In this document: positions 1 to 8,609 of the stretch, piece after piece
How positions within the stretch are numbered: position 1 is the first letter of the stretch
How the letters are laid out: each line of letters starts with the position of its first letter
Source of the DNA: SIG440 sp045631525
Lineage (GTDB): Bacteria > Bacillota > Clostridia > Monoglobales > Monoglobaceae
NCBI GenBank assembly: GCA_045631525.1
Contig: JAZQUY010000002.1
Coordinates: 151,482 to 215,481, forward strand
DNA length: 64,000 nt
Direction of reading: 5' to 3'
Notes under the pieces: model-generated
Told to the model about the DNA's origin: nothing
What the model saw: the letters and a program-made list of their open reading frames with translations, nothing else
Database searches by the model: none
Made by a program: the position numbers and the translations under genes

Positions 1-889
1 CCATATCATAGTCAGGGAATGCAAGAGCCAACTGATTTCCAAGACCGAAGAAACCATAACCATTTCCGGCAGTTCTCCAGATGAGATAGCCATAACCGTA
101 TGTACCACCTGCGTCACGATGAGCAGCACGCTTTGAACTTACGAGGTTTGAGGTTGCTTCTTTGATAAATTTTTTGTCAAGAATCTGTTCGCCGTTCCAC
201 TCGCCTTCATTGAGGAGGAATTGCAGAACTTTTGCAAGGTCCATAGGACGGCAGAGGATACCTGAATCTGACCAGGCGTGTCCGCCGGGGCTTTGTAGAC
301 AATAAGCATCTTTTGAAAAACCTATTTTGTCAAAAAGCTTTTCGCGAAGATAATCCATAAGGCTCATTCCGCTGATAATTTCAACAATGCAACCAAGAAC
401 AAATGAGCCTGAGCTGTCATAGATGAAGGTTGAGCCTGTAAGTTTTGGTTTGAGAGAACTATCAGTACCTGCACAGTCATAATAGTAACGAAGTCTATCC
501 TCAGGTTTTTCGTTGAAAAATCCTGCAACAGTGCACATTCCGGCTGTTGACATAATAAGCATATCACGGATTGTCTGCTTTTTAACCTCATCACAGGCAT
601 TTTTGGTGATGTCCTCATCAAGATAAGAAATAGCAGGGGCATCAAGGTTGATGAGACCGTCCTGCTGCAAAAAGCCAATGGCAAGAGCCACAAAGCTTTT
701 GGTTGATGAATATATTCTGTGAAGAAAGTCCTTGTGAAAAGGTTCCCAGTAAGCTTCGTAAAAAACTTTCCCGTGCCTAAGCATAACGATTGAATGAGTA
801 GAAAATTCATTTCTCTCTAAGATTTTTATGTATTTTTTAACACTTTTGGATGAAATACCCACCTGTTCAGGGGTAACTTTTTCCAGCAT
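1..889 (-). CDS. Serine hydrolase, beta-lactamase class C-like (3' end outside window)
   Basis: Reading the minus strand from ATG at 889 gives an uninterrupted frame running off the left edge (about 296 codons seen). It shows an SxxK motif (YSSTKSF, about 60 residues in) and a later Tyr-x-Ser motif (YDSSG), the catalytic signature of the serine beta-lactamase/DD-peptidase fold (Pfam Beta-lactamase, PF00144). No signal peptide is visible, so it is more likely a cytoplasmic esterase or peptidase of this family than a resistance enzyme. The start at 889 is preferred over an in-frame ATG at 898 because GAAAGG lies about 9 nt upstream of 889 but directly against 898. Substrate unknown. Confidence 0.8.
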   Translation of the reverse strand, partial: MLEKVTPEQVGISSKSVKKYIKILERNEFSTHSIVMLRHGKVFYEAYWEPFHKDFLHRIYSSTKSFVALAIGFLQQDGLINLDAPAISYLDEDITKNACDEVKKQTIRDMLIMSTAGMCTVAGFFNEKPEDRLRYYYDCAGTDSSLKPKLTGSTFIYDSSGSFVLGCIVEIISGMSLMDYLREKLFDKIGFSKDAYCLQSPGGHAWSDSGILCRPMDLAKVLQFLLNEGEWNGEQILDKKFIKEATSNLVSSKRAAHRDAGGTYGYGYLIWRTAGNGYGFFGLGNQLALAFPDYDM

Positions 890-939
890 TTGAATCATAC
901 CTTTCTTTTTGCCATAATGCAATTGATGTTAATACCACA

Positions 940-968
940 ATTTTACTATCTTTAAAGGTAGATGTCAA
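940..968 (-). promoter_or_regulatory. Promoter of the serine hydrolase
   Basis: On the minus strand TTGACA (963-968) is followed after 17 bp by TAAAAT (940-945), about 50 nt upstream of the start codon. Confidence 0.7.
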
Positions 969-1011
969 GGGAAAAAGGTACATAATTGTTAGAAAATTTA
1001 TTAAAGATAAT

Positions 1012-1040
1012 TTGACAAACAGAAAAAATTGTAATATACT
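1012..1040 (+). promoter_or_regulatory. Promoter of the trpB leader transcript
   Basis: TTGACA (1012-1017), 17-bp spacer, TATACT (1035-1040). Transcription should begin near 1047, giving a leader of about 160 nt before trpB. Confidence 0.8.
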
Positions 1041-1072
1041 ATTTGGGTAGAAATTTTTTGGGAGTGACATTT

Positions 1073-1129
1073 ATGACTTTTTTGAAAGAATATATTTTAA
1101 ATCAAAGTGGAGGGAACATTTGGGCGTAA
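1073..1129 (+). CDS. Putative 18-residue leader peptide with a Trp codon next to its end
   Basis: A short frame inside the trpB leader starts with ATG at 1073, preceded by GGGAG at a suitable distance, and encodes an 18-residue peptide ending N-I-W-A-stop. Its single Trp codon (1121-1123) is the penultimate codon and lies within the first leader hairpin. Codons 6-11 form the 5' strand of a long stem that pairs with sequence just before trpB. The arrangement is that of a translated attenuator leader. Translation is not proven and the frame could be chance, but promoter, ribosome binding site, Trp codon and hairpins are all in register. Confidence 0.5.
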   Translation: MTFLKEYILNQSGGNIWA

Positions 1130-1189
1130 GCCCAACGTGTTTTTTGGCAGTTAGTTAAACTGCGGGATTTGATTTGAATATATTTTTTT
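1089..1189 (+). promoter_or_regulatory. Structured leader / candidate attenuator upstream of trpB
   Basis: Three elements are visible. A long-range stem pairs 1089-1106 with 1168-1184 (about 17 bp, one bulge) and is followed by a run of Ts (1183-1189). Inside it are two hairpins: TTGGGC/GCCCAA with a GTAA tetraloop (1120-1135), and GCAGTT/AACTGC (1147-1163). The long stem plus T-run could act as a terminator just ahead of the trpB ribosome binding site (1191-1198). It matches no riboswitch class or T-box that I recognise. Confidence 0.55.
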
Positions 1190-1206
1190 GAAAAGGAGTT
1201 TTTATT

Positions 1207-2448
1207 ATGAATAAATATAAGGATTTTGAAAATTATTTAAAGGAGCTTCCCACAAAGGACGGATTCTTTGGTGAATATGGCGGTTCATACCAGGCGGAAG
1301 AGCTTATTGAGGCGTTCAAAGAAGCAGATGATGCTTATGAAGCTATTTGCCATTCGGCACAGTTTATAAACGAGCTTCGCAGAATAAGAAAGGAATTTCA
1401 GGGCAGACCCACTCCGGTATACCATTGCGAGCGTCTCTCTAAAATTTTTGGAAATTGCCAGATATACTTAAAAAGAGAGGATTTAAACCATACCGGAGCA
1501 CACAAGCTCAATCACTGTATGGGTGAGGGACTCTTAGCAAAGTTTATGGGCAAGAAGAAAATAATTGCTGAAACCGGAGCAGGTCAGCACGGCGTTGCAA
1601 TAGCAACCGCGGCGGCTTATTTCGGTATGGAATGCGATGTTTATATGGGTGAGGTTGACATTGAAAAACAGCATCCAAATGTAATAAGAATGAAGATGTT
1701 GGGTGCAAATGTTGTTCCTGTAACAAAAGGTCTTAAAACACTTAAGGAAGCTTGTGATGCTGCATTTGAAGCCTATCTCAAGGAATATAAAGATGCGATA
1801 TACTGCATAGGTACTGCGGCAGGCCCCCATCCTTTCCCCAAAATGGTCAGAGATTTTCAGTCAATTATTGGCATAGAAGCAAGAGAACAGTTTTTGGAGA
1901 TGACGGGCATTATGCCAGATGCCGTTACAGCTTGTGTAGGCGGCGGCTCCAACTCTTTGGGTATGTTTATACCATTTTTGGCTGACCCTGTAGAAATTTA
2001 CGGCATTGAGCCGCTTGGAAGAGGCGTGGGCATTGGTGACCATGCGGCAACGATGGCATATGGCACAAAGGGTATTATTCATGGTTATTCTAGCTATGTT
2101 CTCCAGGATGAAAAAGGTGAACCGCTTCCGGTTTATTCAATAGCCAGCGGCCTTGACTATCCGGGAGTAGGCCCCGAACACGCATACCTTCGTGATAAAG
2201 GCAGGGTACATTATGAAACAGTATCTGATGAAGAGGCTATGGAAGCGTTTTTCCTTTTGTCAAGATATGAGGGCATAATTCCCGCTATTGAAAGTGCTCA
2301 CGCGGTGGCTTATGCTATCAGATATGCCAAGGAACACAAAAGCGGTTCAATTCTGGTGTGTCTATCAGGACGCGGAGATAAAGATATTGATTATGTTTAT
2401 GAAAATTACGGCTGTGGCGAAAAGTTCAAACTGGATTATGATATTTAA
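1207..2448 (+). CDS. trpB: Tryptophan synthase beta chain
   Basis: A 413-residue PLP enzyme that condenses indole and serine to tryptophan. The PLP-binding lysine is in GAHKLN (K100), the catalytic glutamate in AETGAGQHG (E122), and the phosphate-binding GGGSNS loop lies at 245-250. Length and motifs fit the TrpB1 type that normally partners TrpA. No trpA or other trp gene is adjacent, so it may use TrpA encoded elsewhere or salvage free indole. The ATG follows AAAAGGAG with an 8-nt gap. Expression is probably controlled by the structured leader just upstream. Confidence 0.95.
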   Translation: MNKYKDFENYLKELPTKDGFFGEYGGSYQAEELIEAFKEADDAYEAICHSAQFINELRRIRKEFQGRPTPVYHCERLSKIFGNCQIYLKREDLNHTGAHKLNHCMGEGLLAKFMGKKKIIAETGAGQHGVAIATAAAYFGMECDVYMGEVDIEKQHPNVIRMKMLGANVVPVTKGLKTLKEACDAAFEAYLKEYKDAIYCIGTAAGPHPFPKMVRDFQSIIGIEAREQFLEMTGIMPDAVTACVGGGSNSLGMFIPFLADPVEIYGIEPLGRGVGIGDHAATMAYGTKGIIHGYSSYVLQDEKGEPLPVYSIASGLDYPGVGPEHAYLRDKGRVHYETVSDEEAMEAFFLLSRYEGIIPAIESAHAVAYAIRYAKEHKSGSILVCLSGRGDKDIDYVYENYGCGEKFKLDYDI

Positions 2449-2454
2449 AATATA

Positions 2455-2490
2455 GGGCAGGGTTAATTTCAACCTTGCCTTGTTTTTTTG
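2455..2490 (+). terminator. Terminator of trpB
   Basis: GGCAGGGTT pairs with AACCTTGCC (one G-T pair) around a short loop, followed by TTGTTTTTTT. Confidence 0.85.
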
Positions 2491-2522
2491 TATTTAAAAT
2501 GCCATAATAGGAAGAATTATAC

Positions 2523-2551
2523 TTGAAAAATGGCGAGGATTGTGATATAAT
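2523..2551 (+). promoter_or_regulatory. Promoter of the decarboxylase-pyk unit
   Basis: TTGAAA (2523-2528), 17-bp spacer, TATAAT (2546-2551), about 40 nt before the first start codon. Confidence 0.8.
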
Positions 2552-2593
2552 AATTTGGTTGTTTAATTACAAAAGATTACAGGAGGAATTAAA

Positions 2594-3682
2594 ATGGAAA
2601 TTATTTATGAAAACATTCTGCAAATCCAGTGGCAACAGATTGTTATGTGGATTGTTGGAGGACTTCTTATTTACCTTGCCATAAAAAAAGAAATGGAGCC
2701 GACTCTCCTTTTGCCTATGGGATTTGGCGCAATTTTGGTGAACTTGCCATTTTCCGGTGCTGTTGAAACTCTTGAAACTTTGTTTGCAGCGGGAATTTCA
2801 AACGAGCTTTTCCCCCTTATTTTGTTTATAGGCATAGGTGCGATGATTGACTTTGGACCGCTTCTTTCAAATCCGAAGCTTATGATTTTTGGCGCGGCGG
2901 CTCAGTTCGGTATTTTCTTTACTCTTTGCTTTGCATCGATGTTCTTTGATATAAAGGATTCGGCAGCCATTGCGATTATCGGTGCGGCAGACGGACCTAC
3001 ATCAATCGTTGTGGCTCAGGCTCTTGGCACAAAATATTTGGGTGCAATTATGGTTGCCGCATATTCATATATGGCACTTGTTCCAATTATTCAGCCGCCC
3101 GTTATAAAGCTTTTAACAACAAAAAAAGAGCGTATGATAAGAATGGAATATACCCAGAAGGAAGTGTCAAAAACCACAAAAATTTTGTTCCCGATAGCTA
3201 TCACTGTGATAGCGGGTCTTGTGGCACCTGCATCGGTGGCCCTTATAGGCTTCCTGATGTTCGGAAACTTAATCCGCGAGTGCGGTGTTCTCAATTCACT
3301 TTCTGAAACTGCACAGAAATCTTTGGCGAATATTATCACGATTTTCCTCGGGATAACCATTTCTCTCAGAATGCAAGCTGCAGAGTTCCTTACGGTTGAA
3401 ACACTGCTTATTCTTTGTCTTGGTCTTGTTGCTTTCGTGTTTGATACTGCAGGCGGTGTTCTTTTCGCAAAGATATTGAACCTTTTCTCCAAGAAAAAAA
3501 TCAATCCCATGATTGGTGCAGCAGGTATTTCTGCATTCCCTATGTCCGGTCGTGTTGTTCACAAAATGGGACTCCGCGAAGACCCCCAGAACTTTTTGCT
3601 TATGCATTCCATAGGTGTAAATGTATCAGGCCAGATTGCGTCTGTCATTGCCGGCGGTATGATACTTAAATTCTTTATGTAA
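2594..3682 (+). CDS. Sodium-pumping decarboxylase beta subunit (OadB/MmdB/GcdB family)
   Basis: A 362-residue polytopic membrane protein. It carries the family hallmark IGAADGPTS, whose aspartate (about residue 133) lies in the conserved sodium-binding region, and the conserved NPMIGAAGISAFPMSGRV segment near the C terminus. In this family the beta subunit decarboxylates carboxybiotin and exports Na+. Start supported by AGGAGG at 2581-2586. It is followed by a tiny gamma-like subunit and pyruvate kinase, but no carboxyltransferase (alpha) or biotin-carrier gene is present, so the substrate (oxaloacetate, methylmalonyl-CoA or glutaconyl-CoA) cannot be assigned from context. Confidence 0.92.
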   Translation: MEIIYENILQIQWQQIVMWIVGGLLIYLAIKKEMEPTLLLPMGFGAILVNLPFSGAVETLETLFAAGISNELFPLILFIGIGAMIDFGPLLSNPKLMIFGAAAQFGIFFTLCFASMFFDIKDSAAIAIIGAADGPTSIVVAQALGTKYLGAIMVAAYSYMALVPIIQPPVIKLLTTKKERMIRMEYTQKEVSKTTKILFPIAITVIAGLVAPASVALIGFLMFGNLIRECGVLNSLSETAQKSLANIITIFLGITISLRMQAAEFLTVETLLILCLGLVAFVFDTAGGVLFAKILNLFSKKKINPMIGAAGISAFPMSGRVVHKMGLREDPQNFLLMHSIGVNVSGQIASVIAGGMILKFFM

Positions 3683-3702
3683 TTTGATGGAGGAAAAAGA
3701 CT

Positions 3703-3843
3703 ATGAATATAAATCCTATGAACTTTGTATACAATCTAAAATATATGGGACTTGGTATGCTTGGAATATTTATCGTTATAGGAATAGTGATAGGTGTTAC
3801 TTTGCTGTTGAATAAGGTTACTGAAAAAACTGATGCTTTTTAA
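3703..3843 (+). CDS. Small OadG-like gamma subunit
   Basis: A 46-residue frame with GGAGG before its ATG, 20 nt after the beta subunit. It consists of a short N-terminal segment, one hydrophobic helix containing GLGMLGIF and a polar C terminus, like gamma chains of sodium-pumping decarboxylases that tether the complex to the membrane. It lacks the long Pro/His-rich tail of classical OadG. The call rests on position, size and helix character. Confidence 0.7.
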   Translation: MNINPMNFVYNLKYMGLGMLGIFIVIGIVIGVTLLLNKVTEKTDAF

Positions 3844-3867
3844 AAGACAAAAAGGGGTATACAAAAA

Positions 3868-5280
3868 ATGAGAAAAACAAAGGTTATATGCACAATTGGT
3901 CCTGCTTGTGAAAATCAGGAAATCTTGGAAAAAATGTGTCTTGAGGGGATGAATGTTGCAAGACTCAATTTTTCACACGGTACACACGAGGAGCATCAGA
4001 ACAAAATTGACCTCATCAAAAAGGTAAGAGAAAAACTGGAGCTTCCTATCGCTATTATGCTGGATACAAAAGGCCCGGAATACAGAATAAAAACATTTGA
4101 AAACAAAAAAATCACACTGAGTGATGGTGACACGTTCACTTTTACCACAGAAAACATTGTGGGAAATGAAAAGCGAGTAGCTGTTAACTATGACCACCTT
4201 ATGGATGACCTTAAAGTTGGGGATGTTATCACGGTAAACAACGGGCTTGTAAGCTTTAAGGTCGTAGAAATCAAGGGAAATGACGCTATATGTACAGTTT
4301 TGTCAGGCGGCGAACTGTCGGACAGAAAAAGTATGAATTTCCCGGGAAAAGTAATGACACACGATTTCCTCAGCGAACAGGACAAGGAAGATTTGCTTTT
4401 CGGTATTAAGAACGAGGTAGATTTTGTAGCAGCATCCTTTGTTTCGCGAAAAAAAGACATTGAAGATATGAGAACATTCCTCAATGAAAACGGCGGCAAG
4501 GATATTGACATTATTGCAAAAATCGAAAACCGCAGCGGGGTTGACAACGTTGAAGAAATCTGTGAAATTGCTGACGGCATTATGATTGCCAGAGGTGATT
4601 TGGGCGTTGAAATTCCTTTTGTTGAAGTTCCTGCTGTCCAGAAATATCTCATAAACAAGTGCAGACTTTTGGGAAGCCGTGTTATTACTGCCACAGAAAT
4701 GCTTGAAACAATGATATACAATCCCCGTCCTACAAGAGCTGAACTTTCTGACGTTGCCAATGCGGTTTATGACGGGACATCGGCGGTTATGCTTTCAGGG
4801 GAAACTGCATCAGGAAAGTACCCCGTTGAAGCGGTTCGCAATATGGTTGAAATTGTTAAGTTCACAGAGATGGGAATAAATTACAAAAAACGTTTCAAAA
4901 ATTCAGAGTTTGAAATCCGCAATCACCTTGATGCAATTTCACATTCTACTTGTTCAATGGCGATTGACCTTGATGCCAAATGCATAGTGGTAAGCTCAAT
5001 AAGCGGAAAAACCGCAAGAATGGTAAGCCGTTTCAGATGCCCTGTGGATATTATGGGTATGACAACTAATGAAAAGGTATGGAGAAAATTAAATCTCAGC
5101 TGGGGCGTCACACCCGCTATGTGTGAAGAGTTCAATTCCGTTGAGGTCATGTTCTACAATGCAGTAAATCAGGCAAAAAAGGTTTTTGAACTTACAAAAG
5201 GCGATGATGTGGTTTTGACAGGTGGTCAGGTGAACGGCCAGTCGGGCAATACAAACATCATCAAGGTTGAGACCGTATAA
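3868..5280 (+). CDS. pyk: Pyruvate kinase
   Basis: A 470-residue glycolytic enzyme converting phosphoenolpyruvate and ADP to pyruvate and ATP. The N-terminal TIGPAC segment, the MIARGDLGVEIP active-site region and the following TATEML and SGETASGKYP motifs are intact. It ends after the canonical C domain and lacks the extra PEP-utiliser domain found in many Bacilli. It lies 24 nt after the gamma-like decarboxylase subunit, probably in the same transcript. Confidence 0.97.
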   Translation: MRKTKVICTIGPACENQEILEKMCLEGMNVARLNFSHGTHEEHQNKIDLIKKVREKLELPIAIMLDTKGPEYRIKTFENKKITLSDGDTFTFTTENIVGNEKRVAVNYDHLMDDLKVGDVITVNNGLVSFKVVEIKGNDAICTVLSGGELSDRKSMNFPGKVMTHDFLSEQDKEDLLFGIKNEVDFVAASFVSRKKDIEDMRTFLNENGGKDIDIIAKIENRSGVDNVEEICEIADGIMIARGDLGVEIPFVEVPAVQKYLINKCRLLGSRVITATEMLETMIYNPRPTRAELSDVANAVYDGTSAVMLSGETASGKYPVEAVRNMVEIVKFTEMGINYKKRFKNSEFEIRNHLDAISHSTCSMAIDLDAKCIVVSSISGKTARMVSRFRCPVDIMGMTTNEKVWRKLNLSWGVTPAMCEEFNSVEVMFYNAVNQAKKVFELTKGDDVVLTGGQVNGQSGNTNIIKVETV

Positions 5281-5283
5281 AAT

Positions 5284-5316
5284 GCATTTCCCCAAAGAAC
5301 TTTTCTTTGGGGCGAT
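5284..5316 (+). terminator. Hairpin between pyk and mntP
   Basis: CCCCAAAGAA pairs with TTCTTTGGGG around a short loop, flanked by a further TGCA/TGCA pair. No T-run follows, so it may be a processing or weak termination structure. Confidence 0.45.
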
Positions 5317-5350
5317 TTGCATTATACATAAAAAGGAGAGAAGATGAGTT

Positions 5351-5911
5351 ATGGGCTTGTGGGAATTATTCGTTGTTGCGGTGGGACTTTCCGCTGATGC
5401 CTTTGCGGTTTCCATATGCAAGGGGTTGTCACTTGAAAGAATACAGAAAAAATACTGCATTATTATAGGTCTTTATTTTGGCGGATTTCAGGCGCTTATG
5501 CCCGTCATTGGATATTTGCTGGGGGTGGGATTTCAGTCTCTTATTGCAAATATTGACCATTGGATAGCGTTTGTGCTTTTGAGTATAATCGGGTTTAATA
5601 TGATAAAGGAATCAAGATGTAAAAACGAAAAAATGGAAGAGTCATTTTCTCTTCGGGTGATGCTGCCTCTGGCTGTTGCTACCAGCATTGATGCGCTGGC
5701 TGTGGGTGTTACATTTGCTTTTTTGAAGGTTTCGATTGTTCCTGCAGTTTCTTTTATCGGGGTAATAACGTTTTTACTCTCGGGAGTTGGGCTTTTGATT
5801 GGAAACAAATTTGGTTGTAGATATAAATCAAAGGCGGAGCTTGCGGGCGGAATTATACTTATCGTTATGGGACTCAAAATCCTGTTGGAACATATTGGGA
5901 TTTTGGGATAA
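5351..5911 (+). CDS. mntP: Manganese efflux pump MntP
   Basis: A 186-residue membrane protein with about six predicted helices and two internally related halves, each with a conserved acidic motif in a helix (SADAFAVS near residue 15 and TSIDALAVG near residue 113). These are hallmarks of the MntP (DUF204) family that exports Mn2+. No yybP-ykoY manganese riboswitch was recognised upstream; the 70-nt gap holds only the hairpin after pyk. Confidence 0.9.
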   Translation: MGLWELFVVAVGLSADAFAVSICKGLSLERIQKKYCIIIGLYFGGFQALMPVIGYLLGVGFQSLIANIDHWIAFVLLSIIGFNMIKESRCKNEKMEESFSLRVMLPLAVATSIDALAVGVTFAFLKVSIVPAVSFIGVITFLLSGVGLLIGNKFGCRYKSKAELAGGIILIVMGLKILLEHIGILG

Positions 5912-5953
5912 TTACAAAAAATTTACAAAAGACATTTCAGGAGTGAAAATTTT

Positions 5954-6502
5954 ATGCAGACATTATCATATGCACTCAGCATTTTGGGTTTAATTTCAAT
6001 GATTACGGCATCGCTGATTAAAGGTAAGGATATGAAAAAAATCCTGTTCTTCGTATTTTGCGGAAACTTTTTGGTAGCCACAAGCTATTTAATTGGCGGC
6101 AGCGGAATAAACGGCGCGGCGGCGTGTTATCTTGGCAGCTTACAGACTATTATAAACTATTTCTTTGATTCAAAAAATAAGCCCCTGCCCACTTGGCTTA
6201 TCGTTATTTACGCCATAGCGATAATTGTACTCAATATCGCAGTGGCAGGCGGTGTTACATGGCTCGGACTTTTGGTGATTATTGCGTCGCTTACATTTAT
6301 TTTGTGCATAGGACAGAAAAACGGCGCAAAGTATCGTTTTTGGACCATTGTAAATATGGTGCTTTGGTGTACGTATGATATTTTGTCAAAGTCCTTTGGT
6401 GCACTTATTACACACGTTGTTTTGCTTTTATTTACGGTTGTTGGTATGATTATAAATGATACAAAGGTTTTAAAAAGTGAAAATACTGAAAATCTGGTAT
6501 AG
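5954..6502 (+). CDS. YgjV-family inner membrane protein
   Basis: A 182-residue protein with about six hydrophobic helices and very few charged residues outside the loops and C-terminal tail. Helix spacing and the WTIVNMVLWCTYD segment resemble the bacterial YgjV family (Pfam Imp-YgjV), whose function is unknown. It starts 42 nt after mntP and ends 11 nt before the next gene, so it is probably co-transcribed. Confidence 0.6.
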   Translation: MQTLSYALSILGLISMITASLIKGKDMKKILFFVFCGNFLVATSYLIGGSGINGAAACYLGSLQTIINYFFDSKNKPLPTWLIVIYAIAIIVLNIAVAGGVTWLGLLVIIASLTFILCIGQKNGAKYRFWTIVNMVLWCTYDILSKSFGALITHVVLLLFTVVGMIINDTKVLKSENTENLV

Positions 6503-6513
6503 GATGGATTAAA

Positions 6514-7461
6514 ATGAGAATAACAGTGCTTGATGCGGCAACACTTGGAGAAGATTTGTCTCTTGAACCACTCAATGCGCTTGGCGAATGTAAGGTATAT
6601 GAGTCAACAGATTCCGAAGATGTGGTTGAAAGAATTGCAACTTGTGATGTTGCGGTTTTAAATAAGGTGAAACTCAATGAGAGCAACCTTAAATATGCAA
6701 AGAATTTAAAACTTATATGTGTAGCGGCTACAGGATATGATAATATTGATATTGATTATTGCAAAGAAAAGGGGATTGCTGTTTGCAATGTGGTGGGATA
6801 TTCGTCTCACAGCTGTGCTCAGCTTACAACGTCAATAGTACTTTCCCTTGCTGTGCATCTCTCTGAATACAATGATTTTGTGAAAAGCGGCGAATATTCA
6901 AAAAGTGATACTGCAAACAAACTTTCGCCCGTGTATCACGAGCTTTTTGGAAAGACTTGGGGAATAGTGGGCTTTGGAAATATCGGTTATGAAGTAGGGA
7001 TGGTTGCAAAGGCACTGGGTTGTGAAATTCTTGTGAACAAAAGGACCCCTGTTGACGGTTACAAGTGTGTTGATATTGACACTCTTTGCCGGCAGGCAGA
7101 TATAATAACCATACACACACCTCTCACTGATGAAACATATGAGTTGATAAATGAAAAGCGCCTTTCACTTATGAAAAGAGATGTGATTCTGGTAAATGTG
7201 GCACGAGGTGCTGTGGTTGATGAAAGGGCGGTAGCAACGGCAATAAAGGAAGAGAGAATAGGGGCTTTCGGGTGTGATGTTTATTCAAAAGAACCTTTCT
7301 CGAAAATGCATCCTCTTTATGAGATAAAGGATAGAAAAAATGTCCTTTTGACTCCACATATGGCGTGGGGTGCTTATGAATCCAGGGTGCGATGTCTTGA
7401 TGAAATTGTGATGAATATAAAAGACTTTTTTAGTGGCGGCAACAAAGGAAGAGTTGTATAG
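6514..7461 (+). CDS. D-2-hydroxyacid dehydrogenase (hydroxypyruvate reductase-like)
   Basis: A 315-residue NAD-dependent dehydrogenase. The Rossmann motif is GIVGFGNIG; the catalytic triad appears as Arg in NVARGAVVDE, Glu in SKEPF and His in TPHMAWGA. This order matches the D-isomer-specific 2-hydroxyacid dehydrogenase family (glycerate, lactate and phosphoglycerate dehydrogenases). There is no ACT domain, so it is not a long-form SerA. The GAY/AWG context around the catalytic His is closest to glycerate/hydroxypyruvate reductases. Substrate is inferred only. Confidence 0.88.
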   Translation: MRITVLDAATLGEDLSLEPLNALGECKVYESTDSEDVVERIATCDVAVLNKVKLNESNLKYAKNLKLICVAATGYDNIDIDYCKEKGIAVCNVVGYSSHSCAQLTTSIVLSLAVHLSEYNDFVKSGEYSKSDTANKLSPVYHELFGKTWGIVGFGNIGYEVGMVAKALGCEILVNKRTPVDGYKCVDIDTLCRQADIITIHTPLTDETYELINEKRLSLMKRDVILVNVARGAVVDERAVATAIKEERIGAFGCDVYSKEPFSKMHPLYEIKDRKNVLLTPHMAWGAYESRVRCLDEIVMNIKDFFSGGNKGRVV

Positions 7462-7477
7462 TTCCAAGGAGAAAGAA

Positions 7478-8455
7478 ATGAAAACGGTTTTTATAATAAA
7501 TCCCAAAGCGGGAAAACCAAAGAATATTGACCGGATAATTGAAAACATCAGAAACGAGGCCGAAAGACTAAAGGCTGATATTGAAATTTACATAACAAAA
7601 TCAGTGGGTGATGCCTGCCGTTTCACGAAGGGATATTGTGAAAAAACAGGTGCAGCTCGGTTTGTTGCCTGCGGAGGGGACGGAACACTCAGCGAAGTGC
7701 TGGGCGGTGCCATTGATTTTCCTGAAGCAGAGATAGGAGTTATGCCGCTTGGAACGGGAAATGATTTTTGCAGAAACTTTGATGAAGCGAAAGCCTTTGG
7801 TGATGTAGCTTTTCAACTTTGTGCACCTGTTGTCAAATGTGATGCAATCAGATATACTACGACTGTTAATGGTATAAAAAAATCAGGATATTGTGTAAAT
7901 ATGTTTAACATTGGGTTTGACTGCAATGTGGCAGACATGACAAACGAAATAAAGAATAGAAGAATTATCAAAGGCTCCATCGCCTATATAATTGCGATTT
8001 TTGTTGCTTTGGTTAAGAAAAAAGGAGCAAACCTTAAGATTGAGATTGACGAAAAGATAAAACACAACGGAAAGCTTTTGCTTACCTCAGTGGCAAACGG
8101 TGCATATTGCGGCGGCGGAATAAAAAGCAATCCATTTGCATCAATACGTGACGGCTTTTTGAACATCAATATAATAAAAAATATTTCGCGACTTAAATTA
8201 TTAAATATTTTGCCACATTACGCAAAAGGAGACTTTTTGAAAATCCGTGGAATAGAAAAAATAATTCATACCGAAAAATGCAAAAAGATGACCATAACCC
8301 CGCCAAGTGGAAATATAAGACTGTGTTGTGACGGCGAAATTATGGATGCAGGAGTTACCGAGTTTGAAATTGTGCCGGATGCGTTTAATTTTGTTGCTGT
8401 TTCGGGCTATAAAAATGTAGAGGAAATCAAACTCAGCCAGTGTGAAATGATATAA
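7478..8455 (+). CDS. Diacylglycerol/lipid kinase family protein (YegS/BmrU-like)
   Basis: A 325-residue protein with the DAGK catalytic-domain signature: N-terminal INPKAG, nucleotide-binding GGDGTLSE and PLGTGNDF. These enzymes phosphorylate diacylglycerol or related lipids. The ATG at 7478 has AAGGAGA 7-8 nt upstream; an in-frame upstream ATG at 7433 lies inside the previous gene and lacks such a site. Likely last gene of the run that starts at mntP. Confidence 0.9.
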   Translation: MKTVFIINPKAGKPKNIDRIIENIRNEAERLKADIEIYITKSVGDACRFTKGYCEKTGAARFVACGGDGTLSEVLGGAIDFPEAEIGVMPLGTGNDFCRNFDEAKAFGDVAFQLCAPVVKCDAIRYTTTVNGIKKSGYCVNMFNIGFDCNVADMTNEIKNRRIIKGSIAYIIAIFVALVKKKGANLKIEIDEKIKHNGKLLLTSVANGAYCGGGIKSNPFASIRDGFLNINIIKNISRLKLLNILPHYAKGDFLKIRGIEKIIHTEKCKKMTITPPSGNIRLCCDGEIMDAGVTEFEIVPDAFNFVAVSGYKNVEEIKLSQCEMI

Positions 8456-8481
8456 TTATTTTGGGAATATGACGAGTAAAT

Positions 8482-8518
8482 AAAAATCCGTGAAGGCTTT
8501 TGCCTCCACGGATTTTTG
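8482..8518 (+). terminator. Terminator after the lipid kinase
   Basis: AAAAATCCGTG pairs with CACGGATTTTT, with an inner AGGC/GCCT pair and a TTTT loop. Confidence 0.85.
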
Positions 8519-8565
8519 TATATAGAAAACCATGCAATAGGTGCGCGGTTTCCGTTATACAATGA

Positions 8566-8592
8566 AATACCCCCCGTTATACGGGGGGGATT
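8566..8592 (-). terminator. Hairpin after the NSS transporter gene
   Basis: CCCCCCG (8570-8576) pairs with CGGGGGG (8582-8588), 18 bp downstream of the minus-strand stop codon. The trailing T-run is weak. Confidence 0.6.
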
Positions 8593-8609
8593 TATCAATA
8601 CAGAACCTA

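Noticed and set aside
364..810. Long minus-strand frame encoding a hydrophobic 148-residue protein
   Set aside because: It lies inside the serine hydrolase gene in another frame; the hydrolase frame has the family motifs.
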